Shown here: piece by piece, positions 25,853-35,487 of the stretch
How the letters are laid out: the number at the start of each line of letters is the position of its first letter
Position numbering within the stretch: position 1 is the stretch's first letter
Assembly: GCA_033855775.1 (NCBI GenBank)
Contig: JAWVFT010000122.1
Span: 62,001 to 126,000 of the forward strand
Length of the DNA stretch: 64,000 nucleotides
Reading direction: 5' to 3'
Source: DASVTR01 sp033855775
Lineage (GTDB): Bacteria; Acidobacteriota; Blastocatellia; Pyrinomonadales; Pyrinomonadaceae
Made by a program: the position numbers and the translations under genes
Notes under the pieces: generated by a model
Database searches by the model: none
Seen by the model: the letters and a program-made list of their open reading frames with translations, nothing else
Told to the model about the DNA's origin: nothing

Positions 25853-28657
25853 CTACTTATGATTCTCCGCCATCCGCGCATCGCTAATCAGCACGACATC
25901 GTTGCTGACGACGCCGCGCGCGAGGGCCAGTTGCTTGCCGTCGCGCGACCATGCGAAGTTGAAGATGCGGTCGGATTTCCAGTTGGTTAGTTGGCGCGCG
26001 GGGCCTCCTGCGAGCGGCTGGCCCCAGATGTTCGAGGCGTTGTCGCGCGTCTCAATGTAGGTCAACGCGCGCCCGTCGCTCGACCAGCGCACGTTCATCG
26101 TCGGGAGGTCGAAAGTCTTGACAGGCGCTCCGCCCTCAATCGGGATGATGGCGATGTCGAACTGCGTATCGTATTGCTCGTCCCAGTAGGAGCAAGCAAA
26201 CTGCTTTCCGTCTGGAGAAACGACGGGAGCCATCGAATACTTGTCGGTCAACTGTTGGGCTTCGCCGCCGTCAATCGAAACTTTCCAAATCGTCGGCTTG
26301 CCCGCCTCCCATGAGGTGTAGACGACCCATCGCCCGTCGGGCGTGCATTGCGGGTTGCTCTCCATGCCGCCGCGCTTCAGTTGTTTGAGATTGCCGCCGT
26401 TCATGTCCATCCGCCAGATGTTGTAGCCAGCCCCGGCGCGGTTGGAGATGAAGGCGATGTAACGACCGTCGGGCGAAGCCACGGGGCCGAAATTCGAGTT
26501 GGCATTGATGGTCAGTTGCTTTTGATTGCTGCCGTCCGCCGCTGAGATGTAAACATCCAGATTGCCGCCGGAGTTTGAGGCGTAGAGAATCCGCCCGTCC
26601 GTCGCCCATGAGAGACTGTAGTAACGGCTTGAGCCGGTCGTGATTTGACGCGCGCGGTCGGCGTCAGCATTCGGCGCGACCCAGACGTTGGACAGCACGT
26701 TGGTCTGCACGGTCGCCAGCGACGCCGAGTCGCTGCTGAAGCTGAGGGCAGCGTAGATGTTGAGGTCGTTGGTAATCCGGCGCGCTTCGCCGCCCGGATA
26801 AGAGAGCAGCCAGATTTGCGAAGCCTCAGACGTTTCATCGGACGGAGCCAGCAGAGCCAGCCCCTCGCCGCTCGGCAACCACGCGAGGCGTTCGATGAAA
26901 CGCCAACGCTGCGAAGTCAAAGGTTGTTCCGCGCCGTCTTCGACGTTGATGCCGATAACGCTCGCCTGCGCGTTCGACTTGTCTCCGCTGGCGCAGGCAA
27001 TCGTCTTGCCGTCGGGCGACCAGCTTGGCGAGTTGAACTGAATGGCGTTCCTGTGTGTCGAGAGCGTGCGCTCGTTGCTGCCGTCCGCGTTGGCGATGAG
27101 CAGGTCGATTTCTTTCTTCGTCGGCTTATTGCGCATGAAGGCCAGTCGCTTGCCGTCCGGCGAAAAGGTGACGGCGGAGTCAACGTCCGACAGGAGCTTG
27201 CGCGAATCGCCGCCGAGCACGGAGACTTGAAACAACTCGCTGAGCGGTCTGTTGCGCTCGCCCTTGACGTAGTAAACATAGTTGCTGTCGGGCGAGAAGG
27301 TGACGCCGTGATACTCGGACGCGACGGGCGCGACGAGTTGCTTGTTGGTGGTCGTCGCCACCTGCTTGACCCAGAGGCTCAGTTGCGCGCCGTCGTTGAC
27401 GACGTGCGCGATATACTTGCCGTCGGGCGAGATGGCGACATCCACAGAATTGCCGGTCGAAGTCAGGCGACAGATGCGCGTTGACTGGAAAGGCTTCATC
27501 GCGGCCGACTCGCCGTGCGAGCGCGCCATCCTGTAAACGATGAAACCGATGAGGCTCAGCACAATCAGGCTGATGATTGAAGCCGCCAGAAGAGCGCCGC
27601 CTTTATGACGCTTAATCTCCTGAATGATTAACTCCGCGCTGGAAGTCGAACGCGGCGGCTGGTGCGTCTGCGTCTGCGCGGCCAGTTCCCTGTTCGTCTC
27701 AAAGGCGACGCGCAGAGATTGGCCGCTGGTCGTCTTGTAAATCGTCCCGCTGCGCCCGTCCGGCGGCAACGAGCGGTCAAGCTTGTCCTCAAACTCCAAC
27801 TCCTGCTTCAACGCGCGCAGGTCAACCAGCATATCCTTCACCGATTGATAACGCTCTTCTCTATCCTTGCGCAGAGCCTTTCTGACAATCCGCTGCAACT
27901 CCGGCGGAGCTTCCGGCAAATACTCGGACAAAGGCAAAGGCTCTCTGTCGAGGACTGCGACGATGACATCGCTCGTCGTCTCGCCCGCGAACGGGACGCG
28001 GCCCGTCACCATCTCGTAGAGCACGATGCCGAGGCTCCAAATGTCCGTGCGCGCGTCGAGCGCGTAGCCGCGCGTCTGCTCCGGCGACATGTAGCTGACC
28101 GTTCCCATCACCATCCCCGGACTCGTGTTGACCAGCATCTTCGTCGCCGCTTCCGTGTCCACCAGAGACGCCTGCCGCTCGGTCGGCTTGGCCAAACCGA
28201 AATCGAGCACCTTGATGTAGCCGTCGTGGCGAACCATGATGTTCTCAGGCTTCACGTCGCGGTGGGCTATCCCCGCGGCGTGCGCGGCGGACAAAGCGGC
28301 GGCGACCTGCACGGACACGTCCAGAGCTTCGCCCATTCTCATTCGCCCGTTCGTCATCCGCTGGCGCAGGGTCAGGCCGTCTATAAACTCCGTGGCGATG
28401 AAATGTGTCGTGTCGGCTTCGCCGATTTCGTAAATGGTGATGATGTTCGGATGATTGAGGCCGGAAGCCGTGCGCGCTTCCTGCACGAAGCGCTGCATGC
28501 GCTGCTGGTCGGAGGCCACGTCTGCGGGCAGCAGCTTCAAGGCCACCGTCCGCTCAAGCTGCGTGTCGCGCGCCAGATAAACTTCGCCCATGCCGCCCGC
28601 GCCTAGCTGCGAGCGAATTTCATAGCGTCCAAGTTGGATTCCGGCAGCGATTGACAT
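25853..28657 (-). CDS. transmembrane Ser/Thr protein kinase with PD40 beta-propeller
   Basis: This 934-aa protein has an N-terminal kinase domain (about 10-280) with GAGGMGEVY, VALK, HRDVKPENIMV and DFGLAK, all intact. One hydrophobic segment (about 350-376, LLAASIISLIVLSLIGFIVY) follows. The rest is a series of PD40/TolB-like repeats (FSPDGKRLAFMR, WSPDGKTIACAS, ASPDGRYIAFIS) forming one or two beta-propellers outside the membrane. It is probably a sensor kinase. The ATG at 28657 is preferred to the in-frame TTG at 28660. A tiny ORF lies 85 bp upstream and another 12 bp downstream on the same strand. Confidence 0.93.
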   Translation of the reverse strand: MSIAAGIQLGRYEIRSQLGAGGMGEVYLARDTQLERTVALKLLPADVASDQQRMQRFVQEARTASGLNHPNIITIYEIGEADTTHFIATEFIDGLTLRQRMTNGRMRMGEALDVSVQVAAALSAAHAAGIAHRDVKPENIMVRHDGYIKVLDFGLAKPTERQASLVDTEAATKMLVNTSPGMVMGTVSYMSPEQTRGYALDARTDIWSLGIVLYEMVTGRVPFAGETTSDVIVAVLDREPLPLSEYLPEAPPELQRIVRKALRKDREERYQSVKDMLVDLRALKQELEFEDKLDRSLPPDGRSGTIYKTTSGQSLRVAFETNRELAAQTQTHQPPRSTSSAELIIQEIKRHKGGALLAASIISLIVLSLIGFIVYRMARSHGESAAMKPFQSTRICRLTSTGNSVDVAISPDGKYIAHVVNDGAQLSLWVKQVATTTNKQLVAPVASEYHGVTFSPDSNYVYYVKGERNRPLSELFQVSVLGGDSRKLLSDVDSAVTFSPDGKRLAFMRNKPTKKEIDLLIANADGSNERTLSTHRNAIQFNSPSWSPDGKTIACASGDKSNAQASVIGINVEDGAEQPLTSQRWRFIERLAWLPSGEGLALLAPSDETSEASQIWLLSYPGGEARRITNDLNIYAALSFSSDSASLATVQTNVLSNVWVAPNADADRARQITTGSSRYYSLSWATDGRILYASNSGGNLDVYISAADGSNQKQLTINANSNFGPVASPDGRYIAFISNRAGAGYNIWRMDMNGGNLKQLKRGGMESNPQCTPDGRWVVYTSWEAGKPTIWKVSIDGGEAQQLTDKYSMAPVVSPDGKQFACSYWDEQYDTQFDIAIIPIEGGAPVKTFDLPTMNVRWSSDGRALTYIETRDNASNIWGQPLAGGPARQLTNWKSDRIFNFAWSRDGKQLALARGVVSNDVVLISDARMAENHK

Positions 28658-28742
28658 CAACAGAGCGTCACTCTACGGGGGAAACTCGCAGAGCGCAACA
28701 AGCCTCTCTCAAGAGTATTATTATTACGCCTTAAGAGCAATT

Positions 28743-28901
28743 TTAGTTGCCTTTTGTTGCCTGCGCCAGCCGCGCCGCGAAGGCCGTCCGCGCCTGCGCC
28801 GCGCTCTCAGGATTAGTGTTGCAATTGGCCGCCGGTTGAGCTATATGGTGAACGTTGCGCGCGGGAAAGACTCTAACGATGACACCTTCATCCTTTCCCA
28901 T
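28743..28901 (-). CDS. possible 52-aa small protein upstream of the PD40 kinase
   Basis: An ATG at 28901 with AGAGAG two bases upstream opens 52 codons ending in TAA at 28743. The protein reads like real sequence: MGKDEGVIVRVFPARN, then NCNTNPESAAQARTAFAARL, with a helical C-terminus and GC-rich third codon positions towards the end. I recognise no family. It lies on the kinase strand, 85 bp upstream of the kinase start. Confidence 0.35.
   Translation of the reverse strand: MGKDEGVIVRVFPARNVHHIAQPAANCNTNPESAAQARTAFAARLAQATKGN
28819..28847 (+). promoter_or_regulatory. candidate sigma-70-like promoter for the KAP NTPase gene
   Basis: TTGCAA (28819-28824) and TATATG (28842-28847) are 17 bp apart, about 180 bp upstream of the ATG at 29030. 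It overlaps the possible small ORF on the other strand. Confidence 0.3.
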
Positions 28902-29029
28902 TGCTCTCTTTTTGAGTCGAACGCTTTCCCCGGCACAGTCCTGAGCCTAACCGTTGGCTGTCTCTGACCCTTTGAAATTCTCACGCCCAACAGACCGCTT
29001 CAGAGAGCCTGAGAAAAGTGAGGCTGACC

Positions 29030-32000
29030 ATGATGACTTCCGAGACCGAACAGCAAGCCGCCGCAAACGCGCGGGAGGCTTCGCTTCAGACCCGCGATGA
29101 AGCGCAGCCTGTGGCAGTCGTCCAGCCTGACGCGCGGCCAAGCGTGTGCGAGACGATTTTGCTTGACGACGTGCCGGAATCGAAGGACGCCTTCAGCGAC
29201 CAACAGCAGAATCGTTTCGGCCCACATCAAATCGTGGCGAAAGCCATCGCCGACATGATTAACGCTCCGGCTTCGCAGGGAATTTCCATCGGCCTCGAAG
29301 GAAGTTGGGGTTCCGGCAAGACGACCGTCATCAAGCTGCTTGGCGAAATCTTCAAGGACGAACGGCAGCGAGAGTCAGAGCAGATAACCTTGATTTCCTT
29401 CGATGCGTGGGCGCATGAGGGCGACAGCCTGCGGCGCACATTTCTGGAAAAGATGATTAAGCATCTGCAAAAAAAGAATTGGGTGGACTGCGAAAAGTGG
29501 GACAAGGAACTTGAGAAAATCGCTAACCGCAAAGACACCATCGTCACCAAAGAGTTTCCGACCGTCTCCAACTTTGGCAAAGTCATTGGCCTCTCGCTGC
29601 TCTTAGTCCCGCTCGGAGGAGCTTTGTTTGGACAAGCCCTCCGTGAGCCTGTGACGTTCACGTATACAGGCATCATCGCGTGGCGCTTCATCTTTGAACT
29701 ATTAGTAGGACTCTGTTTCTCACTGGCTCCGCTCCTGATTCTGATTCTCAGGTGGAACAACAAGGAAGACATTCTCCAACTCGTGATTAATAAAGCGGCG
29801 ACGGAAACGCGAACCGAAACCGAGAGGACGCCGACGGCCACGTCAATCGAGTTTGAAGACTATTTCAAGAAGTTGATGGGAGACGCTCTGAAAGACGAGA
29901 CGCATCGCGTCGTGCTCGTGCTGGACAATCTAGACCGCGTTGACTCAAAGGAAGCGCTCTCCATCTGGTCAACGCTGCAAACCTTCATGCAGCACAAGCA
30001 GGATAACGAGACGACTTGGTACAAGAGACTCTGGACGCTCGTGCTGTACGACCCGAAAGCCCTCAGCCTGCTCTGGGAAGATAAAGGCGGCGCGCAGGCT
30101 CAAGCCCCGCCGCCGAATGGCCGCGCCAACTTGACGGCCAGCGCAGAGCAACTGCCAGCGGAGCAGGCGCAGAACGAGTTGGCCGTCCAACAAAACGTCG
30201 AAGCGCGAAACGGCAGCAACGCGATTGCGACTTCATTCATTGACAAGAGCTTTCAAATTCGCTTCGAGGTCTCGCCGCCCGTTCCTTCCGACTGGCAAGA
30301 CTTTTTGTTGGGACGCTTGAGCAAAGCTTTTCCCGGACACAGCGGCGACGATGCGGAGTTTCATTCAATCTATCGCGTGCTCTCGATAGACCGCGTGCTG
30401 GCAAAACTGCCGACGCCGACCATCAGAGAATTGAAGCTCTACGTCAATCAGATTGGCGCGCTTCATCGTCAACTCGTGCTGCGCGGCAAATGCGCGGGGC
30501 CGGGCAGCAGTTTTCCGCTCTCGCTGCTCGCTTATTATGTGCTGTTGCGGCGGCGGCGTCCGAACGTTGACATTGCCGAAGGCGTCTTGAGAAAGGAATT
30601 GCCCGAAGAGGATTTTGAAGGGCTGCTCGGAGAACAGGTCGGCGATAAGCTGGCCGCCCTGCATTACAACGTCGAGATTTCGCTGGCGCGTCAGGTCATT
30701 CTCGGCCCGCCGATTAAGGCCGCTCTGCAAGAGGGCAAGAGAGACGAGCTAATCCTCTATGCCGACAATCCCAGAGCCTTCTGGAAAGTCCTCGGCGACA
30801 TCATTGATAAGGAATGGGCGGCGACCGAATCGGTCAGCATCAGCAAAGCCGCTTCCAGCCTCGACGACCCGAAGTTGCTCGGCCATGCAGACCAGTTCTG
30901 GACGCGCCGCGTGGTTGATAAGCTGGGCAGCGCCGCCGCGAAGATTACATCCTGGCTGCCGCTCGACGCGGTGCGCGCCGACGGCATCGTCTCGCTCCTC
31001 AACATCGTTAGAAAAAGAGAGTTGGCCGCCACGCTGCTTGACAGAATCGCGGGCGACATCATCGGCCAGCAGAACTCCGAAGGAACGCTGGACATCAGCC
31101 TTCAAAGTTGGGTTGAAAAGCTGCGCCTCGTGCTCGCCAAAGTCAGCGCCCTCGGTTGGGGCGAGCTTTACGAGCAGAATTTTATAGAGCCTTTGGCTCA
31201 AAAGATACGTGGCGACGCGGCGCTCCCCAATAAACAGTTGACGCGGCTGCTGGAAACGCTGTTCGAGTTGAGCCGCCCAACTCCCGACACAAGCGAAACG
31301 GGGCCGAAAGCGAGTCAGACTTTAAGGTCATTAGTCAGCGAGCGGCATCTGTCAAGACAGTTCCATCTCGATGACGAAGACAGAAATAATAGCGCCCGCG
31401 CTTGGTTCACCTTCTTGACTGTTCGTGACGACCCGAAGGCTGCGTTGCCGCTGCTCTTCCCGTCCCCGGAGACGAATCCCGACGCGCATCTTCGTAGATT
31501 GAATGATTTTAAAGAAACAGATGTGGAGATGCCGGAATTCACGGCTTTGCTGGTGCGCTATGACGAATGGGAGATGTTATTCAAAATGCTTGAGGCAGAT
31601 AACGCCTACGAATCGTTTGTGCTGACAAATCTCAGCTATGCTAGTGAATATCGTTATGAAAACCTCACGATAGCTCCCGCATCGTTTCTCAAACACTGGC
31701 AACTCCTGCAACAGAAACTCGACCAAGGCACAGCGACGCCCACGCCCTACGAGCGCCTCGCCGGGTCGGTGGCGCGAAACACTAATTTAACGGAAGAGGT
31801 TATCAAGGAGGGATTTCAAATAGAGCGCGCAAAGTTGTATAGCACGATAGAAGAGGTCAGCGCGGACAATGCTCAGTTCAGGGATTGGTTGCGAACAAGC
31901 CTACAGAGTCTTGACCTTGAAACTTGGGAAGCGCAGCTTTGGCTGGAAGGCGAGTTGTTGGAATTGGTCAATTCGCTGGCGGCTGGCGATGTCGAGTTTG

Positions 32001-32794
32001 ACAGCAGCAGCCCATACGAAGCGGCTCTGCTCAACTACGCCACAGCCATCCTTAACAAGAGCGTGCGCCCCACGCACCCGTGGAACAATCTGGCGGGCGT
32101 CATCAATCATGGAGAGAGCCGCACGAAATTCAGGAGCAAGCTTGATAAAGCTTTCATCGAACAGATAACGAGGCTAAAATCTGAACCGCCGCCTGTCCTA
32201 ACGATGGGTCACGTGCCACCTATCTTCTTCGAGATATTCGGCAATGAAATTCTCAAGGACGCGACTTCCGATTTGGCCTTTTCAGCAATACAGCGTCTCC
32301 TCCCGACCTTAATTGACAAACGTGAACGGGTTGGGCTGCAATGGTTCGCCGGGATGTTGGAGACTCAGCCTCAGACGGTTGAAGCGAGTTGGACAAAATC
32401 AAGCTTCCAACCAGTTAAAGAGCAATTGTGGGCAGCCCTTTCAACGGAGACGGAGCAAGCCGTCATCGAGAGTCTGGCCAGAATCTCAAACGCGCTCCAA
32501 CTGTTCAGAGCGGAGGAACTGGCCAGATTTTACAAGAACCTTATTGACAGGTATGCGCAGACGAGACCTCCATTCGCATTGGTGGAAGCCCTGCAAAGCA
32601 TATTGGCCTCGGACGAGTTCTTCCTTATCCACGACGATGGAAAAGCGGAGGTGAAAGATATTGCCCGGCAGATGTCAAAGCTAAAACTAATGAAGCCACC
32701 AGAGCAGAATAGAGAGTTGCTTTCAAAGACAATCAAAGAAATCCTGGAATCATATATAGCGAAGATGAACCCCGGCCCCACTTCAAGCAGTTGA
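29030..32794 (+). CDS. KAP-family P-loop NTPase, 1254 aa, membrane-anchored
   Basis: The first 480 residues or so match the KAP NTPase family. Walker A is GLEGSWGSGKTT (K97), and Walker B VVLVLDNLDRVD lies near residue 295. Two hydrophobic segments (about 184-204 and 214-241) sit between them, as the family typically shows, so it is anchored with the NTPase inside the cell. The remaining 770 residues are helical, with no motif I know. KAP proteins include the phage-exclusion protein PifA and animal Kidins220, and are often in accessory gene sets. It stands alone here. The 3' third is AT-richer with looser codon use than its neighbours, which suggests transfer. The ATG at 29030 has GTGAGG seven bases upstream. 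Confidence 0.85.
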   Translation: MMTSETEQQAAANAREASLQTRDEAQPVAVVQPDARPSVCETILLDDVPESKDAFSDQQQNRFGPHQIVAKAIADMINAPASQGISIGLEGSWGSGKTTVIKLLGEIFKDERQRESEQITLISFDAWAHEGDSLRRTFLEKMIKHLQKKNWVDCEKWDKELEKIANRKDTIVTKEFPTVSNFGKVIGLSLLLVPLGGALFGQALREPVTFTYTGIIAWRFIFELLVGLCFSLAPLLILILRWNNKEDILQLVINKAATETRTETERTPTATSIEFEDYFKKLMGDALKDETHRVVLVLDNLDRVDSKEALSIWSTLQTFMQHKQDNETTWYKRLWTLVLYDPKALSLLWEDKGGAQAQAPPPNGRANLTASAEQLPAEQAQNELAVQQNVEARNGSNAIATSFIDKSFQIRFEVSPPVPSDWQDFLLGRLSKAFPGHSGDDAEFHSIYRVLSIDRVLAKLPTPTIRELKLYVNQIGALHRQLVLRGKCAGPGSSFPLSLLAYYVLLRRRRPNVDIAEGVLRKELPEEDFEGLLGEQVGDKLAALHYNVEISLARQVILGPPIKAALQEGKRDELILYADNPRAFWKVLGDIIDKEWAATESVSISKAASSLDDPKLLGHADQFWTRRVVDKLGSAAAKITSWLPLDAVRADGIVSLLNIVRKRELAATLLDRIAGDIIGQQNSEGTLDISLQSWVEKLRLVLAKVSALGWGELYEQNFIEPLAQKIRGDAALPNKQLTRLLETLFELSRPTPDTSETGPKASQTLRSLVSERHLSRQFHLDDEDRNNSARAWFTFLTVRDDPKAALPLLFPSPETNPDAHLRRLNDFKETDVEMPEFTALLVRYDEWEMLFKMLEADNAYESFVLTNLSYASEYRYENLTIAPASFLKHWQLLQQKLDQGTATPTPYERLAGSVARNTNLTEEVIKEGFQIERAKLYSTIEEVSADNAQFRDWLRTSLQSLDLETWEAQLWLEGELLELVNSLAAGDVEFDSSSPYEAALLNYATAILNKSVRPTHPWNNLAGVINHGESRTKFRSKLDKAFIEQITRLKSEPPPVLTMGHVPPIFFEIFGNEILKDATSDLAFSAIQRLLPTLIDKRERVGLQWFAGMLETQPQTVEASWTKSSFQPVKEQLWAALSTETEQAVIESLARISNALQLFRAEELARFYKNLIDRYAQTRPPFALVEALQSILASDEFFLIHDDGKAEVKDIARQMSKLKLMKPPEQNRELLSKTIKEILESYIAKMNPGPTSSS

Positions 32795-32800
32795 CGATAA

Positions 32801-32820
32801 GACGAGCCTTTGAACTCGTC
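32801..32820. terminator. short hairpin between KAP gene and egtB
   Basis: GACGAG and CTCGTC form a 6-bp stem around an 8-base loop, just after the KAP stop codon, between convergent genes. There is no T-tract. Confidence 0.3.
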
Positions 32821-32915
32821 AGATAAAAGCCTGAACACATCGCCGCGCTTCGAGCGTTGATGAATGCCGACGGTTGAGTTGAAGAGTTGGCGCGAGGTTT
32901 TGGCGCGTTGATGTT

Positions 32916-34223
32916 TTAGGCGTCGGCGGCGCAGCGAATGCCTGCGAAGGCGATGCGGAAGTGGCGGCGGAAGAAGTTGCGAAACGAGTTGCGCAGGAGC
33001 GGTGCGCGCGTCGCCCAGGAGCCGCCTTTGAGGACGCGGTGGTCGCCGTCGAACCACGTCTGCGAATATTCGGGGTACGGGAAAGGCTCGAAGCCGGGAT
33101 AGCCCGCGAAGGCATCGCTCGTCCATTCCCAGACGTTTCCCGTCATGTCGAGGCAGCCATCCGCCGACGCGCCCGCCGGATAACTGCCGACCGCGCTCGT
33201 CCCCCACGAGTTGTTATTGAAGTTGCAGAGCGTCGGATTCGGCTCTTCATCTCCCCAACTGAAACGCCTGCTTCGATTGGCGGGAGCGTCCCAGGCGGCG
33301 GCCCTCTCCCATTCGGCTTCGGTCGGCAGGCGTTTGCCGCGAAAGCGCGCGTAGGCTTCCGCCTCATGCCAGCTAATGCCCGCGACCGGATGCTGCTCTT
33401 CGAGCAATCCTTCGTCGAAGAGACTCTGCGCGCGCCAGACTTTTTCGCCCCTTTGCCAGTAGAGCGGCGCCTGCCAGTCTTCACGCTCGCGCCACTCCCA
33501 ACCCTCTTCGCTCCACCACTCGCGCCGCTTGTAGCCGCCCTCCGCGATGAACACCGCATACTCGGCATTCGTCGTCAACATTCTATCCAACTTGAACGAC
33601 GGAAGACTGACGATGTGACGCGGCAGTTCGTTGTCGTAAACAAACTGCTCACCGCTCGCTCCCATCTCAAACTCGCCCGCCGCAATCGCTGCCATCTCCG
33701 GCAGAGCCGCCGCAGCTTGAGCTGCGACCGCGCGCTGCGCCGCCTCGATTGAAGGCTTCCGCTTCTTCGCCGCGGGCAGCATGTGCAGCAGGTAGCAGAG
33801 CGTTTCCTGATGTTGATACTCGTGTTCGAGCACTAGTTGAAAGACGTAGCCGTCGCGCAGCAAAGGCTCTGCTTCGTCAAAGCTTGTTTCGTCCAGAGCG
33901 CGCAACACGCGCTCGCGCACCCCGTAGAGATAGCTTTCCATCTCGCGGCGGCTCGGCAGATTTTTCGACTCTTCGCGCGGCGTGTTGATGGGATCGAAGA
34001 TGCGTTCATAGCGTTCGTCGGGCGCGGCCTCACCCTTCAATTTCTGCAACAGCCAGTAGGCTTCGAAGACGCCGATGTGCGCCAGATGCCAGACGATGGG
34101 ACGAAAGCCGAAGCCGGGGCTGTCGTGCAACTCTTCCTCGCGCGCGAGGTCGAAGAGCCTGAGCGTCTCGGCCCGCGCCGCTGTCATCAATGCCGCAATC
34201 TCTTCCGCCCGCTGCTGTGCCAT
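32916..34223 (-). CDS. egtB: ergothioneine sulfoxide synthase EgtB (non-haem iron)
   Basis: This 435-aa enzyme joins a sulfur donor to hercynine in ergothioneine synthesis. It has a DinB-like N-terminal domain with the iron-binding histidines (WHLAHIG, H49; HEYQHQE, H134 and H138) and a C-terminal FGE-sulfatase domain (GRxxPTEAEWERAA, GNVWEWTSDAF, VLKGGSWATRAP). The ATG at 34223 has AGAGGA nine bases upstream. It diverges from egtD over a 250-bp gap. Acidobacterial EgtB from Chloracidobacterium is known to use cysteine in place of gamma-glutamylcysteine; which donor this one uses is open, because an egtA-like gene is close by. Confidence 0.92.
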   Translation of the reverse strand: MAQQRAEEIAALMTAARAETLRLFDLAREEELHDSPGFGFRPIVWHLAHIGVFEAYWLLQKLKGEAAPDERYERIFDPINTPREESKNLPSRREMESYLYGVRERVLRALDETSFDEAEPLLRDGYVFQLVLEHEYQHQETLCYLLHMLPAAKKRKPSIEAAQRAVAAQAAAALPEMAAIAAGEFEMGASGEQFVYDNELPRHIVSLPSFKLDRMLTTNAEYAVFIAEGGYKRREWWSEEGWEWREREDWQAPLYWQRGEKVWRAQSLFDEGLLEEQHPVAGISWHEAEAYARFRGKRLPTEAEWERAAAWDAPANRSRRFSWGDEEPNPTLCNFNNNSWGTSAVGSYPAGASADGCLDMTGNVWEWTSDAFAGYPGFEPFPYPEYSQTWFDGDHRVLKGGSWATRAPLLRNSFRNFFRRHFRIAFAGIRCAADA

Positions 34224-34281
34224 CGCCGGTTTCCTCTTAAACTTTAGACGCGCCGCGACAAAATAAACACGCTGGCGTGAG

Positions 34282-34309
34282 TTGATATTGAACTGCAATA
34301 GGCTATCAT
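34282..34309 (+). promoter_or_regulatory. probable promoter of the egtD operon
   Basis: TTGATA (34282-34287) and TATCAT (34304-34309) are 16 bp apart in an AT-rich patch within the egtB-egtD divergent gap. The leader to the egtD ATG would be about 158 bases. Confidence 0.5.
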
Positions 34310-34473
34310 AGCAAAGTTTCGAGACAAGCGTGGACGGACATTCAAGGGCTTGAAATTCAAGCTTCGACTCTTAAACTGAAAGGCTTCGGATGATTCGGCT
34401 GCGGGCCTTTGCCTGGAAGGCAGACGCTCTCTTTCGTCTGCGAATCAAAGTCACTCTCTAAAAAGCGCCGCCA

Positions 34474-35487
34474 ATGTCGCAAGAAAACACAGAGACGGAT
34501 GTCGCCGCCGGACGGCTGCTGCTACACAACCTCGTGCGCGAGGATGCGCGCCTCAGTTTCGCCGTTGACGTGCGGCGCGGCCTGCTGGCGCGGCCCAAAC
34601 AACTCTTCCCCAAGTATCTCTACGACGAGCTTGGCTCTGAACTCTTCGAGGCCATTTGCCTGCTGCCCGAATACTATCTGACGCGCGCCGAGAACGAGAT
34701 TCTGACGCGCTACGCGGACGAGATTGCGGCGAGCGTTGACGGCCCGGCGACTTTGCTTGAGATGGGCAGCGGCAGCGCCACCAAGACGCGCCTCATCATC
34801 GAAGCCCTGTTGCGGCGCCAGAGAGCGCTGCATTTCATTCCGGTTGACATCTCCGCTTCGGCCCTGGAGACAAGCTCGCGCGTCCTGCTTCAATCCTACC
34901 CGCGCCTGAAGATTACGGCCTACGCCAGCGATTACTACGACGGCTTGACGGCGCTTGCGAGCGACGCCGAACGTGGCCGCACGCTCGCTCTCTTTCTCGG
35001 CTCGAACATCGGCAACTTCGACGCAGACGAAGCGCACACGTTCCTGCGCGCCCTGCGCGGCGTGCTCAGAGAAGGCGACGCTCTGCTGCTCGGCGCGGAT
35101 TTGAGGAAAGCTAAGCCTGCGCTCGAAGCGGCTTACGACGACGCGCTCGGCATCACCGCCGCCTTCAATCTCAACTTGCTGGCGCGCATCAACCGCGAGT
35201 TCGACGCGGACTTCGACATCCGCGCCTTCAAGCATCACGTCGAATACAACTTGGCTCTCGGCCGCGTCGAAGTTTATATCGAAAGCCTGCGCGAGCAGCG
35301 CGTCCGGCTCCGCAAGCTCGACATCGAAGCGAGCTTCACAACGGGCGAACGCATCCACACCGAAAACTCTTACAAGTATGACCTCGACGGCCTCTCTGCT
35401 CTGGCGAGCGCGACCGGCTTCAAGCGCGCGCGCACATGGCTCGACGAGCGCGAACAGTTCAGCAGCAACCTTTTCATGGTCGTATGA
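34474..35487 (+). CDS. egtD: L-histidine N-alpha-methyltransferase EgtD
   Basis: This 337-aa enzyme trimethylates histidine to hercynine with SAM, the first step of ergothioneine synthesis. The EgtD/Methyltransf_33 signatures are clear: KYLYDELGSELFEAICLLPE, YYLTRAENEIL, the SAM loop LLEMGSGSATKTRLII, and FLGSNIGNF. The C-terminus (FTTGERIHTENSYKYDL) fits the substrate-pocket region. Its TGA overlaps the ATG of the next gene (ATGA), so translation is coupled. egtB diverges upstream. Confidence 0.95.
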   Translation: MSQENTETDVAAGRLLLHNLVREDARLSFAVDVRRGLLARPKQLFPKYLYDELGSELFEAICLLPEYYLTRAENEILTRYADEIAASVDGPATLLEMGSGSATKTRLIIEALLRRQRALHFIPVDISASALETSSRVLLQSYPRLKITAYASDYYDGLTALASDAERGRTLALFLGSNIGNFDADEAHTFLRALRGVLREGDALLLGADLRKAKPALEAAYDDALGITAAFNLNLLARINREFDADFDIRAFKHHVEYNLALGRVEVYIESLREQRVRLRKLDIEASFTTGERIHTENSYKYDLDGLSALASATGFKRARTWLDEREQFSSNLFMVV

